Positions 1 to 8,914 are shown, numbered from the stretch's first letter. The stretch: 64,000 nt of DNA from Nocardia bhagyanarayanae (GCF_006716565.1 NZ_VFPG01000001.1:1054001-1118000); one strand, 5' to 3'. The notes: generated by a model from the letters alone, not told the origin. Program-made: numbers and translations.

Positions 1-424
1 CCACCACCTCCCTTCTGGGCGCGGTGTCTGGACCAGAGTCCACCGCCCCTCGACGGGAGGTGTGCACACCTTATGCGATGCGCTCGGTCAATTGTCCTGT
101 CGCACAGCATGTCCGGAGTAACGTTCGGATTGATCGGCGCGTCGCGTCGGCGCGTCACATGCCGCTACGCCGCGCCGTTCGGTATCGACGAGCGGTGGCG
201 CCCAGCGACCGGGTAACCATCGACGAGCGGTGGCACCCGCGCCCGGGTCACCCTCGACCAGCGGATTACTAGCGGCGCTGCGCGTGAAAGCGCCTCGGCC
301 CCTTGAGGATTCGTAGTCCGAGCTTCGATATGGGGCGGCGGTAAGGTGGTCGGTGAGGAGACGCTTACCGCTTGATAACTTGCGGACACATGGTGGAAAC
401 GCGAGGTCCATAGCGTATACACGC
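1..424. other. Non-coding lead region before gntR
   Basis: I see no convincing gene here. Short frames on both strands lack a ribosome site and recognisable sequence. It holds a 35-bp tandem repeat (185-264) and, directly before the GntR start, the near-palindrome GCGTATACACGC (413-424), which could be the regulator's own operator. I looked for a ykkC/guanidine riboswitch, often found before carboxylase operons, and did not see its conserved core. Confidence 0.5.
185..264. repeat. 35-bp tandem repeat, about 2.3 copies
   Basis: TCGACGAGCGGTGGC occurs at 185-199 and again at 220-234. Both copies continue through a diverged CCC-rich stretch ending in CGGGTnACC. A third partial copy, TCGACCAGCGG, starts at 254. 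Unit lengths are 35 and 34 bp. Function unknown. Confidence 0.7.
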
Positions 425-1132
425 ATGTCGACAAGGGTGACCACACTGGCCGATGCGGCGGGGCGGCCGTTGCGGGACGTGGTTTATGCGGCGTTGCGCG
501 ATGAGCTGATGAACGGTGACATCAAGTTCGGCGAGCGGCTCACCGAGCCGAAACTGTCCGCGCGGTTCGGTATTTCGCGCACTCCGATCCGCGAGGCGCT
601 CACCGTGCTCTGCTCGGACGGACTGTTGCGCCGGGAGGAGTACGGGTTCAGCCCGGTACGGCCGAGCATCCCGCTCATCCGCGATCTCTACGAGTTGCGA
701 ATCACCCTGGAGCTCGGCGGTATTCAGCGCGCCATCGGCAATCCGGCGGTGCGCCACGACCACGCCCTGCTGGAGGCCGAGCGGACGAGCTGGCTCGAAC
801 TCCAGGCCGATCCGCCCGAGCAGGAACCGGGTTTCGTGGTGCGCGACGAGGAATTCCACGTCACCCTGCTCACCGCGGCGGGCAACGCCGAATTGGTGCG
901 CGCGCTGCAATCGGTCAACTCCCGCATCCGGCACGTGCGCATGTACGACTTCATGGTCAACAACCGGATCGAGACCACGATCACCGAGCATCTCGCGATC
1001 CTCGACGCGGTGCTCGCCGACGATCTGCCGCTGGCGTATCGCCTGCTGCACACCCATATCGGGGAATCACTGGACGTCGTCCTGGAGCGGGTCACCCGCG
1101 CCATCGCGGCGATGTCGATGGCAACTGAATAG
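425..1132 (+). CDS. GntR/FadR-family transcriptional regulator
   Basis: A 235-residue regulator. Residues about 15-75 form the winged helix, with the recognition segment LSARFGISRTPIREAL. Residues about 80-220 are an all-helical FCD ligand domain of the FadR subgroup. I start at the ATG at 425 because it places the helix-turn-helix at the usual distance from the N-terminus. A GTG at 353 would add 24 basic, low-complexity residues. No ribosome site precedes 425, so the mRNA may be leaderless. It lies 9 nt before the carboxylase gene in the same direction and so probably regulates that operon; the ligand is not readable from sequence. GCGTATACACGC abutting the start may be its operator. Confidence 0.85.
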   Translation: MSTRVTTLADAAGRPLRDVVYAALRDELMNGDIKFGERLTEPKLSARFGISRTPIREALTVLCSDGLLRREEYGFSPVRPSIPLIRDLYELRITLELGGIQRAIGNPAVRHDHALLEAERTSWLELQADPPEQEPGFVVRDEEFHVTLLTAAGNAELVRALQSVNSRIRHVRMYDFMVNNRIETTITEHLAILDAVLADDLPLAYRLLHTHIGESLDVVLERVTRAIAAMSMATE

Positions 1133-1141
1133 GGAGTCACG

Positions 1142-4100
1142 GTGGAGTTCGATACTGTGCTCGTCGCGAATCGCGGCGAGATCGCGGGCCGGGTACTGCG
1201 CACCGCGAAGGCGCTCGGCCTGAAGACCGTCGCCGTCTACTCCGACGCCGACGCCGCCGCGCCGCATGTGGCGGCCGCCGACGCCGCGGTCCGGCTCGGC
1301 CCGGCGCAGGCGGCCGAGTCGTATCTGCGCGCCGACCTGGTGATCGAGGCGGCGCTCGCGACCGGTGCCGGCGCGATCCACCCGGGTTACGGATTCCTCT
1401 CGGAGAACGCGGATTTCGCCGCCGCAGTAGCGGAAGCGGGCATCGCGTTCGTCGGCCCGACGCCGGAACAGCTGCGGATCTTCGGCGACAAGCACGCCGC
1501 GCGCGAGGCCGCGAAACGCGTCCGCGTGCCGCTGATTCCCGGTAGCGGACTGCTGGAGTCGGCCGATCACGCGGTGGCCGAGGCCGAGCGGATCGGTTTC
1601 CCGGTCATGCTCAAGGCCGTCGGCGGCGGTGGCGGTATCGGCATGCAGAGTTGTTTCACCGCCGACGAACTCCGCGCGGCCTACCTGCGTGTCCAGCGCC
1701 TCGCCGCGACGAACTTCTCCTCGACGGGCGTCTTCCTGGAGCGTTTCGTCGCCCGCGCGAGGCACGTCGAGGTGCAGCTCTTCGGCGACGGGCACGGCAG
1801 GGTGGTCAGTCTCGGCACCAGGGACTGCTCACTACAACGCCGCAATCAGAAGGTGATCGAGGAAGCGCCCGCGCCCGGCCTCGGCGCGGAGCTGACAGAC
1901 CAGTTGCTCGCCGCGTCACGAGAACTTGCCAAGTCGGTCGACTACCGCTCGGCGGGCACGGTGGAATTCGTCTACGACGCCGAACGCGGCGCGGCCTCGT
2001 TCCTGGAGATGAACACTCGCCTCCAGGTGGAACACCCCGTGACCGAGGCGATCACCGGCGTCGACCTGGTCGAATGGATGCTGCGGCTCGCGGGCGGCGA
2101 CGCCACGATGCTGGACGTGCTGCCGGAAACCGGTCCCGCCCAAGCGGGTTGGGCTGTAGAGGCCCGCGTCTACGCCGAGGATCCCGGTCAGGACTACCGG
2201 CCCAACGCCGGACTGATCACGGCGGCCGAATTCCCCGTCGTCGTGCGCGTCGACACCTGGGTGGACACCGGCACCGAGGTGAGCCCGTACTACGACCCGC
2301 TACTGGCGAAGGTGATCGCCGCGGGGCCCACCCGTGACGCCGCCTTCACCGATCTGGCCGATGCCCTCGCCGCGACCCGGATCCACGGCGTCCAGACCAA
2401 TCTCGCCCAATTACACGCCGCGGCAACGGATTCGCGGGTCCGCGCGGCCTATCACGTCACGGGTACGCTCGCCGACATCCAACCCACCGCACCACGCATC
2501 GACGTGCTGCGCGGCGGCACCATGACCACCATCCAGGACCTTCCCGGCCGAATCGGTCTGTGGGAGGTCGGAATCCCGCCGTCCGGCCCGATGGACGACC
2601 TCTCGTTCACCCTGGCCAACGCCGCCGTCGGCAATCCGCCGGGTGTGCCAGCGCTGGAGTGCACGCTGCAAGGCCCGAGGCTGCGCTTCGCCGCCACCAC
2701 GGTGGTCTGCGTGACCGGCGCGGACGCACCCGTCACCGTCGACGACGAGCCCGCGCCGATGTGGGAGCCGATCACGATCCCCGCCGGTTCGGTGCTGGAC
2801 ATCGGCGCACCGAACGACGCGGGCCTGCGCACCTATCTCGCCGTACGCGGGGGCCTCGACGCCCCGCTCTATCACGGCAGCGCGGCCACGTTCACCCTCG
2901 GCGGATTCGGCGGCACCACGGGCAAAGCCGTCGCTGCGGGCGATGTTCTGCACGTCGTCACCGACCGCGCGGGACTGACCGAACCGGCTCCGGCGCAGAC
3001 GCGGCCCGAGTTCACCCACGAATGGCAGCTGGCCGTCGGCATCGGCCCGCAGACCGCTCCCGCCTACTTCACCGACGCGGACATGGAGCAGTTCGCGGCG
3101 CACCCGTGGCGGGTCGGCAGCCACGCCAATCGCACCGGCATCCGGCTGGAGGGCCCCAAGCCGACCTGGTCGCGGGCCGACGGCGGCGACGCCGGTCTGC
3201 ATCCGTCGAACCTGCACGACAACCCCTACAGCGTCGGCGCGCTCAACGTCTCGGGCGACACCCCCATCCTGCTCGGCCCGGACGGACCGAGCCTCGGCGG
3301 TTTCGCGTGCCCGATCACCGTGATCTCGGCGCACCGGTGGAAACTCGGCCAGCTCCGCCCCGGCGACACGGTCCGGTTCGTGCCCGTGGACGACGCCGAG
3401 GCCACCGCGCTGCGCCGCTCCGGCGACCGGCGCGCGAAGGCGACGGTCTCCGCCACCAGCGACGCACTCGGCGATCGCGGCGTCCTCGGCACGGCGCCCG
3501 AGGACGAAGGCAGACCGCGGGTCGCGTACCTGCGCGGCGGTGACGACAACATCCTGGTCGAATACGGCGAGATGGTGCTCGATCTCGGTCTGCGCATGCG
3601 GGTGCACGCGCTCGCCGAGGCGTTGGCCGCGGCAGGCCTGCCCGGCATCGTGGACGTGACCCCGGGCGTCCGTTCGCTGCACATCCACTTCGATCCCGAC
3701 GTACTCGCCCAGCACCGGTTGCTCGGCACACTGGTCGAGCTGGAAGCGGTGCTGCCCGCCACCCACGATCTCGTGGTGCCGAGCCGCACCATCCGGCTGC
3801 CGCTCTCCTTCGACGACCCCTCCATCGCCGAAGCGATCGACCGCTACCGCAGCGGTGTTCGCGACACCGCGCCGTGGCTGCCGTCGAACGTCGAATTCAT
3901 CAGGCGCATCAACGGACTCGACAGCGTCGAGCAAGTTCGCGATACCGTGTTCGACGCCGAGTACTTGGTGCTCGGCCTCGGCGACGTGTATCTGGGTGCG
4001 CCGCTGGCGGTTCCGCTCGATCCGCGGCACCGCCTGGTGACCACCAAGTACAACCCGGCGCGCACCTGGACACCCTCCGACGCGGTCGGCATCGGCGGCA

Positions 4101-4744
4101 AGTACCTGTGCGTGTACGGCATGGCGTCCCCCGGCGGTTACCAGCTGATCGGCCGGACCGTGCCGATCTGGTCCAGCTACCGGCAGTCCGCGCCCTTCCA
4201 GCCGGGCACCCCTTGGCTGTTCCGGTTCTTCGACCGCATCGTGTGGGAGCCGGTGAGCCCCGAGGAACTGCTCGAGCATCGCGCGGCGGCGGCCGCGGGC
4301 CGGTTCGACGCCGAGGTGAGCGATGGGACCTTCGCGCTGGCCGATCATCTGCGTCTGCTCACCGAAAACGCCGAATCCATCGCCGAATTCGAGGCGAAGC
4401 AGACGGCCGCGTTCGAGGCGGAGAAGCGGGCGTGGCACGCGGCGGGCGAATTCGAGCGTACGGCGACGGAGCCGGAGCAGCTCGAATCCGTCGCGGACCC
4501 GTTGGCCGGGCTGCCACCCGACGCCACCGTCGTGACGGCGCCGATGATCGGCAATGTGTGGCGAGTCGAGGTCGAGGAAGGGCAGCGGCTCGCGGCAGGC
4601 GCGCCGGTCGCCATCCTGGAGGCCATGAAGCTGGAGCTGCCTGTGCACAGTCCGGGCGCGGGCACCGTGCTCAGGGTGCTGACCGCGCCGGGCGCCAAGG
4701 TGGCCCCTGGTACCCCGCTAGCCGTGATCGGAGTGGACGAATGA
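1142..4744 (+). CDS. Urea carboxylase (or guanidine carboxylase), biotin-dependent
   Basis: A 1200-residue single-chain biotin carboxylase. Order: biotin carboxylase (1-450) with glycine loop VGGGGGIGM near 163 and EMNTRLQVEHPVTE near 290; KipA/AHS2 domain from about 451; KipI/AHS1 domain from about 794; C-terminal biotinyl domain with EAMKLE, biotin acceptor Lys1163. This is the architecture of the carboxylase half of urea amidolyase, which makes allophanate from urea, bicarbonate and ATP. Related enzymes prefer guanidine, and I cannot assign the substrate without aligning the carboxyltransferase pocket. GTG start after GGGAG; its stop overlaps the hydrolase start (ATGA), so the two steps are translationally coupled. 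Confidence 0.93.
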   Translation: MEFDTVLVANRGEIAGRVLRTAKALGLKTVAVYSDADAAAPHVAAADAAVRLGPAQAAESYLRADLVIEAALATGAGAIHPGYGFLSENADFAAAVAEAGIAFVGPTPEQLRIFGDKHAAREAAKRVRVPLIPGSGLLESADHAVAEAERIGFPVMLKAVGGGGGIGMQSCFTADELRAAYLRVQRLAATNFSSTGVFLERFVARARHVEVQLFGDGHGRVVSLGTRDCSLQRRNQKVIEEAPAPGLGAELTDQLLAASRELAKSVDYRSAGTVEFVYDAERGAASFLEMNTRLQVEHPVTEAITGVDLVEWMLRLAGGDATMLDVLPETGPAQAGWAVEARVYAEDPGQDYRPNAGLITAAEFPVVVRVDTWVDTGTEVSPYYDPLLAKVIAAGPTRDAAFTDLADALAATRIHGVQTNLAQLHAAATDSRVRAAYHVTGTLADIQPTAPRIDVLRGGTMTTIQDLPGRIGLWEVGIPPSGPMDDLSFTLANAAVGNPPGVPALECTLQGPRLRFAATTVVCVTGADAPVTVDDEPAPMWEPITIPAGSVLDIGAPNDAGLRTYLAVRGGLDAPLYHGSAATFTLGGFGGTTGKAVAAGDVLHVVTDRAGLTEPAPAQTRPEFTHEWQLAVGIGPQTAPAYFTDADMEQFAAHPWRVGSHANRTGIRLEGPKPTWSRADGGDAGLHPSNLHDNPYSVGALNVSGDTPILLGPDGPSLGGFACPITVISAHRWKLGQLRPGDTVRFVPVDDAEATALRRSGDRRAKATVSATSDALGDRGVLGTAPEDEGRPRVAYLRGGDDNILVEYGEMVLDLGLRMRVHALAEALAAAGLPGIVDVTPGVRSLHIHFDPDVLAQHRLLGTLVELEAVLPATHDLVVPSRTIRLPLSFDDPSIAEAIDRYRSGVRDTAPWLPSNVEFIRRINGLDSVEQVRDTVFDAEYLVLGLGDVYLGAPLAVPLDPRHRLVTTKYNPARTWTPSDAVGIGGKYLCVYGMASPGGYQLIGRTVPIWSSYRQSAPFQPGTPWLFRFFDRIVWEPVSPEELLEHRAAAAAGRFDAEVSDGTFALADHLRLLTENAESIAEFEAKQTAAFEAEKRAWHAAGEFERTATEPEQLESVADPLAGLPPDATVVTAPMIGNVWRVEVEEGQRLAAGAPVAILEAMKLELPVHSPGAGTVLRVLTAPGAKVAPGTPLAVIGVDE

Positions 4745-6468
4745 CCGCAGGTGTCGTTGGTATCCAGCAGGATTCGCCCACCGCGCGGGTCGCGGCCGCG
4801 TATCGGCGCATCGCCGAGGTCGACCGCCCCGAGGTGTGGATCACGCTGCGTCCCGAGCACGAGACCGCCGCCGACGCCGCCGAAGTGGAACGGCGGCTCG
4901 CGGCGGGCGAGACGCTGCCGCTGGCCGGACAGCTCGTCGCGGTCAAGGACAACATCGACGTGGCGGGCCTGCCCACCACCGCGGCCTGCCCCGAATTCGC
5001 CTATACCGCGACCGTCACCGCGGCGTCCGTGGCTCGGCTCCAAGCGGCAGGCGCCATCGTGCTCGGCAAGACGAACCTGGACCAGTTCGCCACCGGCCTG
5101 GTCGGCACCCGGAGCCCGTACGGCGCGGTGCGGCATGCCGAGCATCCCGAGCTGATCTCCGGCGGCTCGTCCTCGGGTTCGGCGGTCGCGGTCGCGCTCG
5201 GCCTCGCCGACATCGGCGTCGGCACCGACACGGCCGGGTCGGGCCGGGTGCCCGCCGCGCTGCACGGCATCGTCGGGATCAAGGCCACGCTCGGGATCAT
5301 CCCGGCGCACGGTGTCGTCCCGGCCTGCGCGGACTACGACGCCGTCACGGTGTTCGCCGCGGACCTCGACCGGGCGGTCACCGCCGCGGCGGTGATGGCT
5401 GGTCCCGAAGCGGACGATCCGCGCAGTCGCGACTGGCCCGCCGACGTGCGGTTCGCCGCGCCGCGAACCCCGCGCGTCGCGGTGCCGCGGGCCGCGGACC
5501 TCGTCGCCCTGAGCGACGAATACCGCGACGCCTTCGCCAGAACCGTTGCCGCCGTAGCTGATTCCGGCATCGAGACGGTCGAGCTGGACATCTCGCCGCT
5601 GCTGGACGCGGCGCTGCTGCTCTACGACGGCGCGATCGTCGCGGAACGCTATGCCGCGGTGGGGCGATTCCTGGCGACCGGTCCGGCGGGCGCGGATCCG
5701 ACGGTGGCGGCCATCATCGGCGCGGCCGAGTCCACTACCGGTCCCGCTTTCGCCGCCGACCTCGACACGCTGACGCGCACACGCGCGAGAACCGCGCAGC
5801 TGCTGCGGGACTGCGACGCGCTGCTGCTGCCGACCACCACCGAGCACCCGAGTATCGCGGCGGTGCAGGCGGACCCGGTCGGCATCAACCGCCGCATGGG
5901 TACCTACACCAACTTCTGCAACCTGCTGGACATGGCGGCCGTCGCCGTGCCCGGCCGACCGACCGCGTCGGGCACCCCCTTCGGCGTGATGGTGGTGACG
6001 CCGGCCTTCGGCGATCAGGTCGCGATCGATATCGCCGCCCGCATCGGCGGACTCGCGCACGCGCCGCTACTGATCGAGGACGGGGTGCAGCTCGCCGTGT
6101 TCGGCGCGCACCTGCGCGGCCAGCCGCTGCACTGGCAGTTGGAGCGGATCGGCGCCCGGTTCGCCGGCGAGATCCACACCACCGATGCCTATCGGCTGAC
6201 CGCTCTCGACACCGTCCCCGCCAAGCCGGGACTGGTCCGGCACGGTGCGGGCCGCGGCGCGCCGATCCTCGGCGAGTTGTTCACCGTCTCGCGTGCCGGG
6301 CTCGGCGGCTTCTTGGCGGAGCTGCCCCCGCCCATGGCGTTGACCAGCATCGAACTCGCCGATGGACGGTCCGTTGTCGGTTTCGCCTGCACCTACGACG
6401 CGGCGCTGACCGCCACCGACATCACCGAGTTCGGTGGCTGGAAGGCATATCTGAACGCCGCGAACTGA
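4741..6468 (+). CDS. atzF: Allophanate hydrolase
   Basis: A 575-residue amidase-signature enzyme that hydrolyses allophanate to ammonia and CO2, completing ATP-dependent urea breakdown. The triad is visible: Lys69 in VAVKDNID, cis-Ser143 in GGSSSGSA, nucleophile Ser167 in DTAGSGRVPA, with the correct 24-residue spacing between the serines. About 110 C-terminal residues after position 465 form the extra domain characteristic of allophanate hydrolases rather than generic amidases. The start overlaps the carboxylase stop as ATGA. If the partner acts on guanidine, this enzyme would act on its product after deamination, but no carboxyguanidine deiminase genes are next to it. Confidence 0.93.
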   Translation: MTAGVVGIQQDSPTARVAAAYRRIAEVDRPEVWITLRPEHETAADAAEVERRLAAGETLPLAGQLVAVKDNIDVAGLPTTAACPEFAYTATVTAASVARLQAAGAIVLGKTNLDQFATGLVGTRSPYGAVRHAEHPELISGGSSSGSAVAVALGLADIGVGTDTAGSGRVPAALHGIVGIKATLGIIPAHGVVPACADYDAVTVFAADLDRAVTAAAVMAGPEADDPRSRDWPADVRFAAPRTPRVAVPRAADLVALSDEYRDAFARTVAAVADSGIETVELDISPLLDAALLLYDGAIVAERYAAVGRFLATGPAGADPTVAAIIGAAESTTGPAFAADLDTLTRTRARTAQLLRDCDALLLPTTTEHPSIAAVQADPVGINRRMGTYTNFCNLLDMAAVAVPGRPTASGTPFGVMVVTPAFGDQVAIDIAARIGGLAHAPLLIEDGVQLAVFGAHLRGQPLHWQLERIGARFAGEIHTTDAYRLTALDTVPAKPGLVRHGAGRGAPILGELFTVSRAGLGGFLAELPPPMALTSIELADGRSVVGFACTYDAALTATDITEFGGWKAYLNAAN

Positions 6469-6483
6469 GCCCGCGCACCCTTT

Positions 6484-6519
6484 CGATGGCCCGGCAGCCG
6501 ACCCGCTGCCGGGCCATCG
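6484..6519 (+). terminator. Terminator of the carboxylase operon
   Basis: Perfect 15-bp inverted repeat CGATGGCCCGGCAGC with a 6-nt loop, 15 nt after the allophanate hydrolase stop. It lacks a T-tract, as is common in high-GC actinobacteria. Confidence 0.85.
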
Positions 6520-6539
6520 GCGTCTGCACCTCCGCCGAT

Positions 6540-6600
6540 TTAGACATTTGTACTAGACAAACGTGCAACCCATCTGTTAGACATTTGTCTAAGACATTCG
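6540..6600. promoter_or_regulatory. TAGACA iteron operator before the flavin monooxygenase
   Basis: Four related 10-mers start near 6541 (TAGACATTTG), 6554 (TAGACAAACG), 6578 (TAGACATTTG) and 6591 (AAGACATTCG), with steps of 13, 24 and 13 bp. One forms the inverted repeat TTAGACA-TT-TGTCTAA (6577-6592); the upstream one is a decayed version. AT-rich compared with its surroundings. It looks like two binding sites for a TetR- or MarR-type repressor, but no regulator gene is adjacent. Confidence 0.7.
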
Positions 6601-6616
6601 AGCCAGGAGCGCCGAC

Positions 6617-7861
6617 ATGAGCATCACCCCAACCACCAACTCCCTCCGCGTGCTGATCAGCGGCGGCGGCATCGGCGGCAATGCCGTTGCGCTGCAACTG
6701 CTTCGCGCGGGCATCCGCGCCACCGTCGTCGAGCGGGCCGCCGCGCCGCGCCCCGGCGGGCAGGCGGTGGACCTGCGCGGACCAAGCCGCGAGGTCGCCG
6801 AGCGAATGGGACTGATGCCCGGCATCGTGGCCCGACGGCTCGACGAACGCGGCATGCTCTACCTCGACCACGCCGGCCGCGAGGAACTGCGCGTGCCCGC
6901 CGAACTGTTCGACGGCAAAGGCGGCGTCGCCGAAATCGAGATCACCAGGGGCGATCTGAACCAGGTTCTGCTGGACGCGCTGACGGAGGCGGGCGGTGTC
7001 GACTACCGCTACGGCGAGTGGATCACCGAGATCGGCCAGGACGCGGAGGGCGTCGAGGTCACCTTCGCCTCGGGCGCCGTCGAGCGCTTCGACATCCTGA
7101 TCGGCGCCGACGGATTGCATTCCGCGACAAGGCGATTGGTGTTCGGGCCGGACGAGGATTTCGCCACCTACCTGGGCGGATACATGTCGTTCTTCACCAT
7201 GCCGACGCCGGAAGGCACCGAGCCGCACTGGTTCTCGATGCATTCACTGGTCGGCGCGACCGGGATCGGACTGCGACCGGACGCCGACCCCGCGACGTGC
7301 AAGGCGATCGTCATGCTGCGCGGCGCCGCCGATCCGGCGCTGCGCCGCGATGTCGCCGCGCAACAGCGATTGATCAGGGATCGGCTCGCGGGCGGCGGCT
7401 GGCATTCGGCCGCCATCAGCGCCGCGATGACCGAGGCCGAGGACTTCTACTTCGACGAACTGGCCCGCATCGACATGCCGAGCTGGATCCGCGGCCGCGT
7501 CGCCCTGCTCGGCGACGCCGGATACTGCGGCTCGCCGCTGACCGGACAGGGCACCGCCATGGCGCTGGTCGGCGCGTACGTGCTCGCCGGTGAGATCGCC
7601 TCGCGCGCAGCCGATCCGGAAGCCGCACTGGCCCGCTACGAGGAGGTGCTGCGCCCCTTCGTCGCCAAGGCCCAGGAGCTGCCGCCCGGCGGTCTGCGTG
7701 CGATGACCCCGAAAACCCGGCTCGGGATCCGCGCGGGGCGCGCGGTGGCGCGATTGATGACCGCCAAGGTGATGAAGCCGCTGATGATGCGGATGCTCAC
7801 CGCGACCGAGTCCTACGATCTGCCCACATATTCGGCGCAGCCGAACGCGGTCCGTCGGTAG
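6617..7861 (+). CDS. FAD-dependent monooxygenase (PHBH fold, TetX-like)
   Basis: A 414-residue group A flavoprotein monooxygenase. The FAD Rossmann motif is GGGIGG at 16-21, the second FAD/NADPH motif is in the ILIGADGLHS region near 160, and the third, GDAGYCGSPLTGQG, is near 298. The C-terminal tail is basic with repeated Met. Relatives hydroxylate aromatic compounds or inactivate tetracyclines and rifamycins; the substrate cannot be named here. Good ribosome site AGGAG before the ATG. Expression is probably controlled through the TAGACA iterons just upstream. It converges with the arsenate reductase gene. Confidence 0.88.
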   Translation: MSITPTTNSLRVLISGGGIGGNAVALQLLRAGIRATVVERAAAPRPGGQAVDLRGPSREVAERMGLMPGIVARRLDERGMLYLDHAGREELRVPAELFDGKGGVAEIEITRGDLNQVLLDALTEAGGVDYRYGEWITEIGQDAEGVEVTFASGAVERFDILIGADGLHSATRRLVFGPDEDFATYLGGYMSFFTMPTPEGTEPHWFSMHSLVGATGIGLRPDADPATCKAIVMLRGAADPALRRDVAAQQRLIRDRLAGGGWHSAAISAAMTEAEDFYFDELARIDMPSWIRGRVALLGDAGYCGSPLTGQGTAMALVGAYVLAGEIASRAADPEAALARYEEVLRPFVAKAQELPPGGLRAMTPKTRLGIRAGRAVARLMTAKVMKPLMMRMLTATESYDLPTYSAQPNAVRR

Positions 7862-7929
7862 CCACGCATGGCCGGAGTGCAGGCGGAGGTACGCCTTCAC
7901 TCGGCGCAGTCCGCGGCCGAGCGAAGCGA

Positions 7930-8598
7930 CTAGCGAACCGGCACACCGAGTTCCGCGAGCAGACCCTCGACCCGCCGGCCCAGGTCGTCCCGGATGGGCC
8001 GCACGTCCTCGAGCTCCAATCCGGCCGGGTCCTCGATGATCCACTCCAGGTAGCGCGGGCCCGGCACCAGCGGGCAGGTGTCTCCACAGCCCATCGTGAC
8101 GATGACGTCGGCGGCGCGGACGATCTCCTCGGTCCAGGGCTTCGGGTACTCCCCCGAGATGTCTATGCCGATCTCGGCCATCGCGTCGATCGCGGCCGGA
8201 TTGAGCCGCGAACTCGGCTCCGAGCCGCCCGACCAAGCCACCGCGCGGCTGCGCGCGAGATGGTTGAAGAAGCCGAGGGCGATCTGGGAACGGCCCGCGT
8301 TGTGGGTGCAGAGGAACAAGACAGTCGGACGGGGTTGCGCCACTTTGCCTTCCAGCCTCGCCCTCGCTTCCAGTCGCTGGCGGGCGAACTTCTCCGCCAG
8401 TGTCGGCAGGTACAGCGTCACCGTGGCCCGTGCGATGAACTCCTCGTACGACGAAAAGAGGTAAGCCACAACGGTTTCCGGCTCGAACATGGTGGCGAAC
8501 TCGTCGAGCAGCCGCTTCTCGGCGGCGCTCAACTGCATCTCGTGATCGAGGGCCAGCAAGCGGTAGGCAGGCCCGGTCGGCTTGACCGATCGTTCCAT
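7930..8598 (-). CDS. arsC: Arsenate reductase, low-molecular-weight phosphatase fold
   Basis: About 222 residues. An N-terminal three-helix domain (about 1-75) is followed by a low-molecular-weight tyrosine-phosphatase fold with P-loop CTHNAGRSQ, nucleophile Cys97. Cys171 and Cys175 in MGCGDTCP match the resolving cysteines of thioredoxin-type ArsC enzymes. It reduces arsenate to arsenite in the cytosol. I choose the ATG at 8598; a start at 8634 adds a basic, non-conserved stretch. No arsenite exporter or ArsR is next to it, so it stands alone. Its upstream region carries the three shared-loop hairpins. Confidence 0.85.
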   Translation of the reverse strand: MERSVKPTGPAYRLLALDHEMQLSAAEKRLLDEFATMFEPETVVAYLFSSYEEFIARATVTLYLPTLAEKFARQRLEARARLEGKVAQPRPTVLFLCTHNAGRSQIALGFFNHLARSRAVAWSGGSEPSSRLNPAAIDAMAEIGIDISGEYPKPWTEEIVRAADVIVTMGCGDTCPLVPGPRYLEWIIEDPAGLELEDVRPIRDDLGRRVEGLLAELGVPVR

Positions 8599-8676
8599 CC
8601 ATCCAGCCTGACAGCCACGCGTCCGACGCCGCAAACGAACTTACCGTGAACGCGATTCACCGAGGTGACAACGATG

Positions 8677-8712
8677 GGGCGGGCCGGTTACCCCTCGTGA
8701 ACCGGCCCGCCC
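8677..8712. repeat. Shared-loop hairpin 1
   Basis: Perfect 13-bp stem GGGCGGGCCGGTT / AACCGGCCCGCCC around the 10-nt loop ACCCCTCGTG. The same loop recurs in hairpins 2 and 3 on different stems. Confidence 0.85.
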
Positions 8713-8826
8713 ATACCTTCGGGTGGGACTCCTGGCCTGCGACCGGACGGTTACCTTCGGCAGGGGGCGATCCTCCTTCGCCCGCCAGCTCCAGGAAGAG
8801 CCGTCGATGGCGCCGCCGGAGGAGAT

Positions 8827-8866
8827 CCGGCCGGGTCGGTCACCCCTCGTGGACCGACCCGGCCGG
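8827..8866. repeat. Shared-loop hairpin 2
   Basis: Perfect 15-bp stem CCGGCCGGGTCGGTC / GACCGACCCGGCCGG around the same 10-nt loop ACCCCTCGTG. The closing base pairs differ from hairpin 1 by a compensated T-A to C-G change. Confidence 0.85.
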
Positions 8867-8876
8867 GTTATCCCCG

Positions 8877-8914
8877 GGGCCCGGCCTGTCACCCCTCGTG
8901 GACAGGTCGAGCCC
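8877..8914. repeat. Shared-loop hairpin 3
   Basis: Six perfect closing pairs CCTGTC / GACAGG around the loop ACCCCTCGTG. The stem extends through CGG/TCG (one wobble) and GGGC/GCCC with a single mismatch, giving a 14-position stem. Base changes against hairpins 1 and 2 are compensated on both arms. Confidence 0.8.

Noticed and set aside
1..424. Guanidine (ykkC) riboswitch before the carboxylase operon
   Set aside because: Conserved core elements of the motif are not visible on the plus strand.
2411..4648. Very long open frame antisense to the carboxylase gene
   Set aside because: Arginine/histidine-rich, no domain, no ribosome site; it mirrors the GC-rich codon pattern of the real gene. The same applies to antisense frames over the allophanate hydrolase, the AAA+ gene and pknK.
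8641..8892. Minus-strand frame across the shared-loop hairpins (STRGD motifs)
   Set aside because: The repeated STRGD comes from the repeated loop DNA. The composition is not protein-like and the bases are explained by stem pairing.
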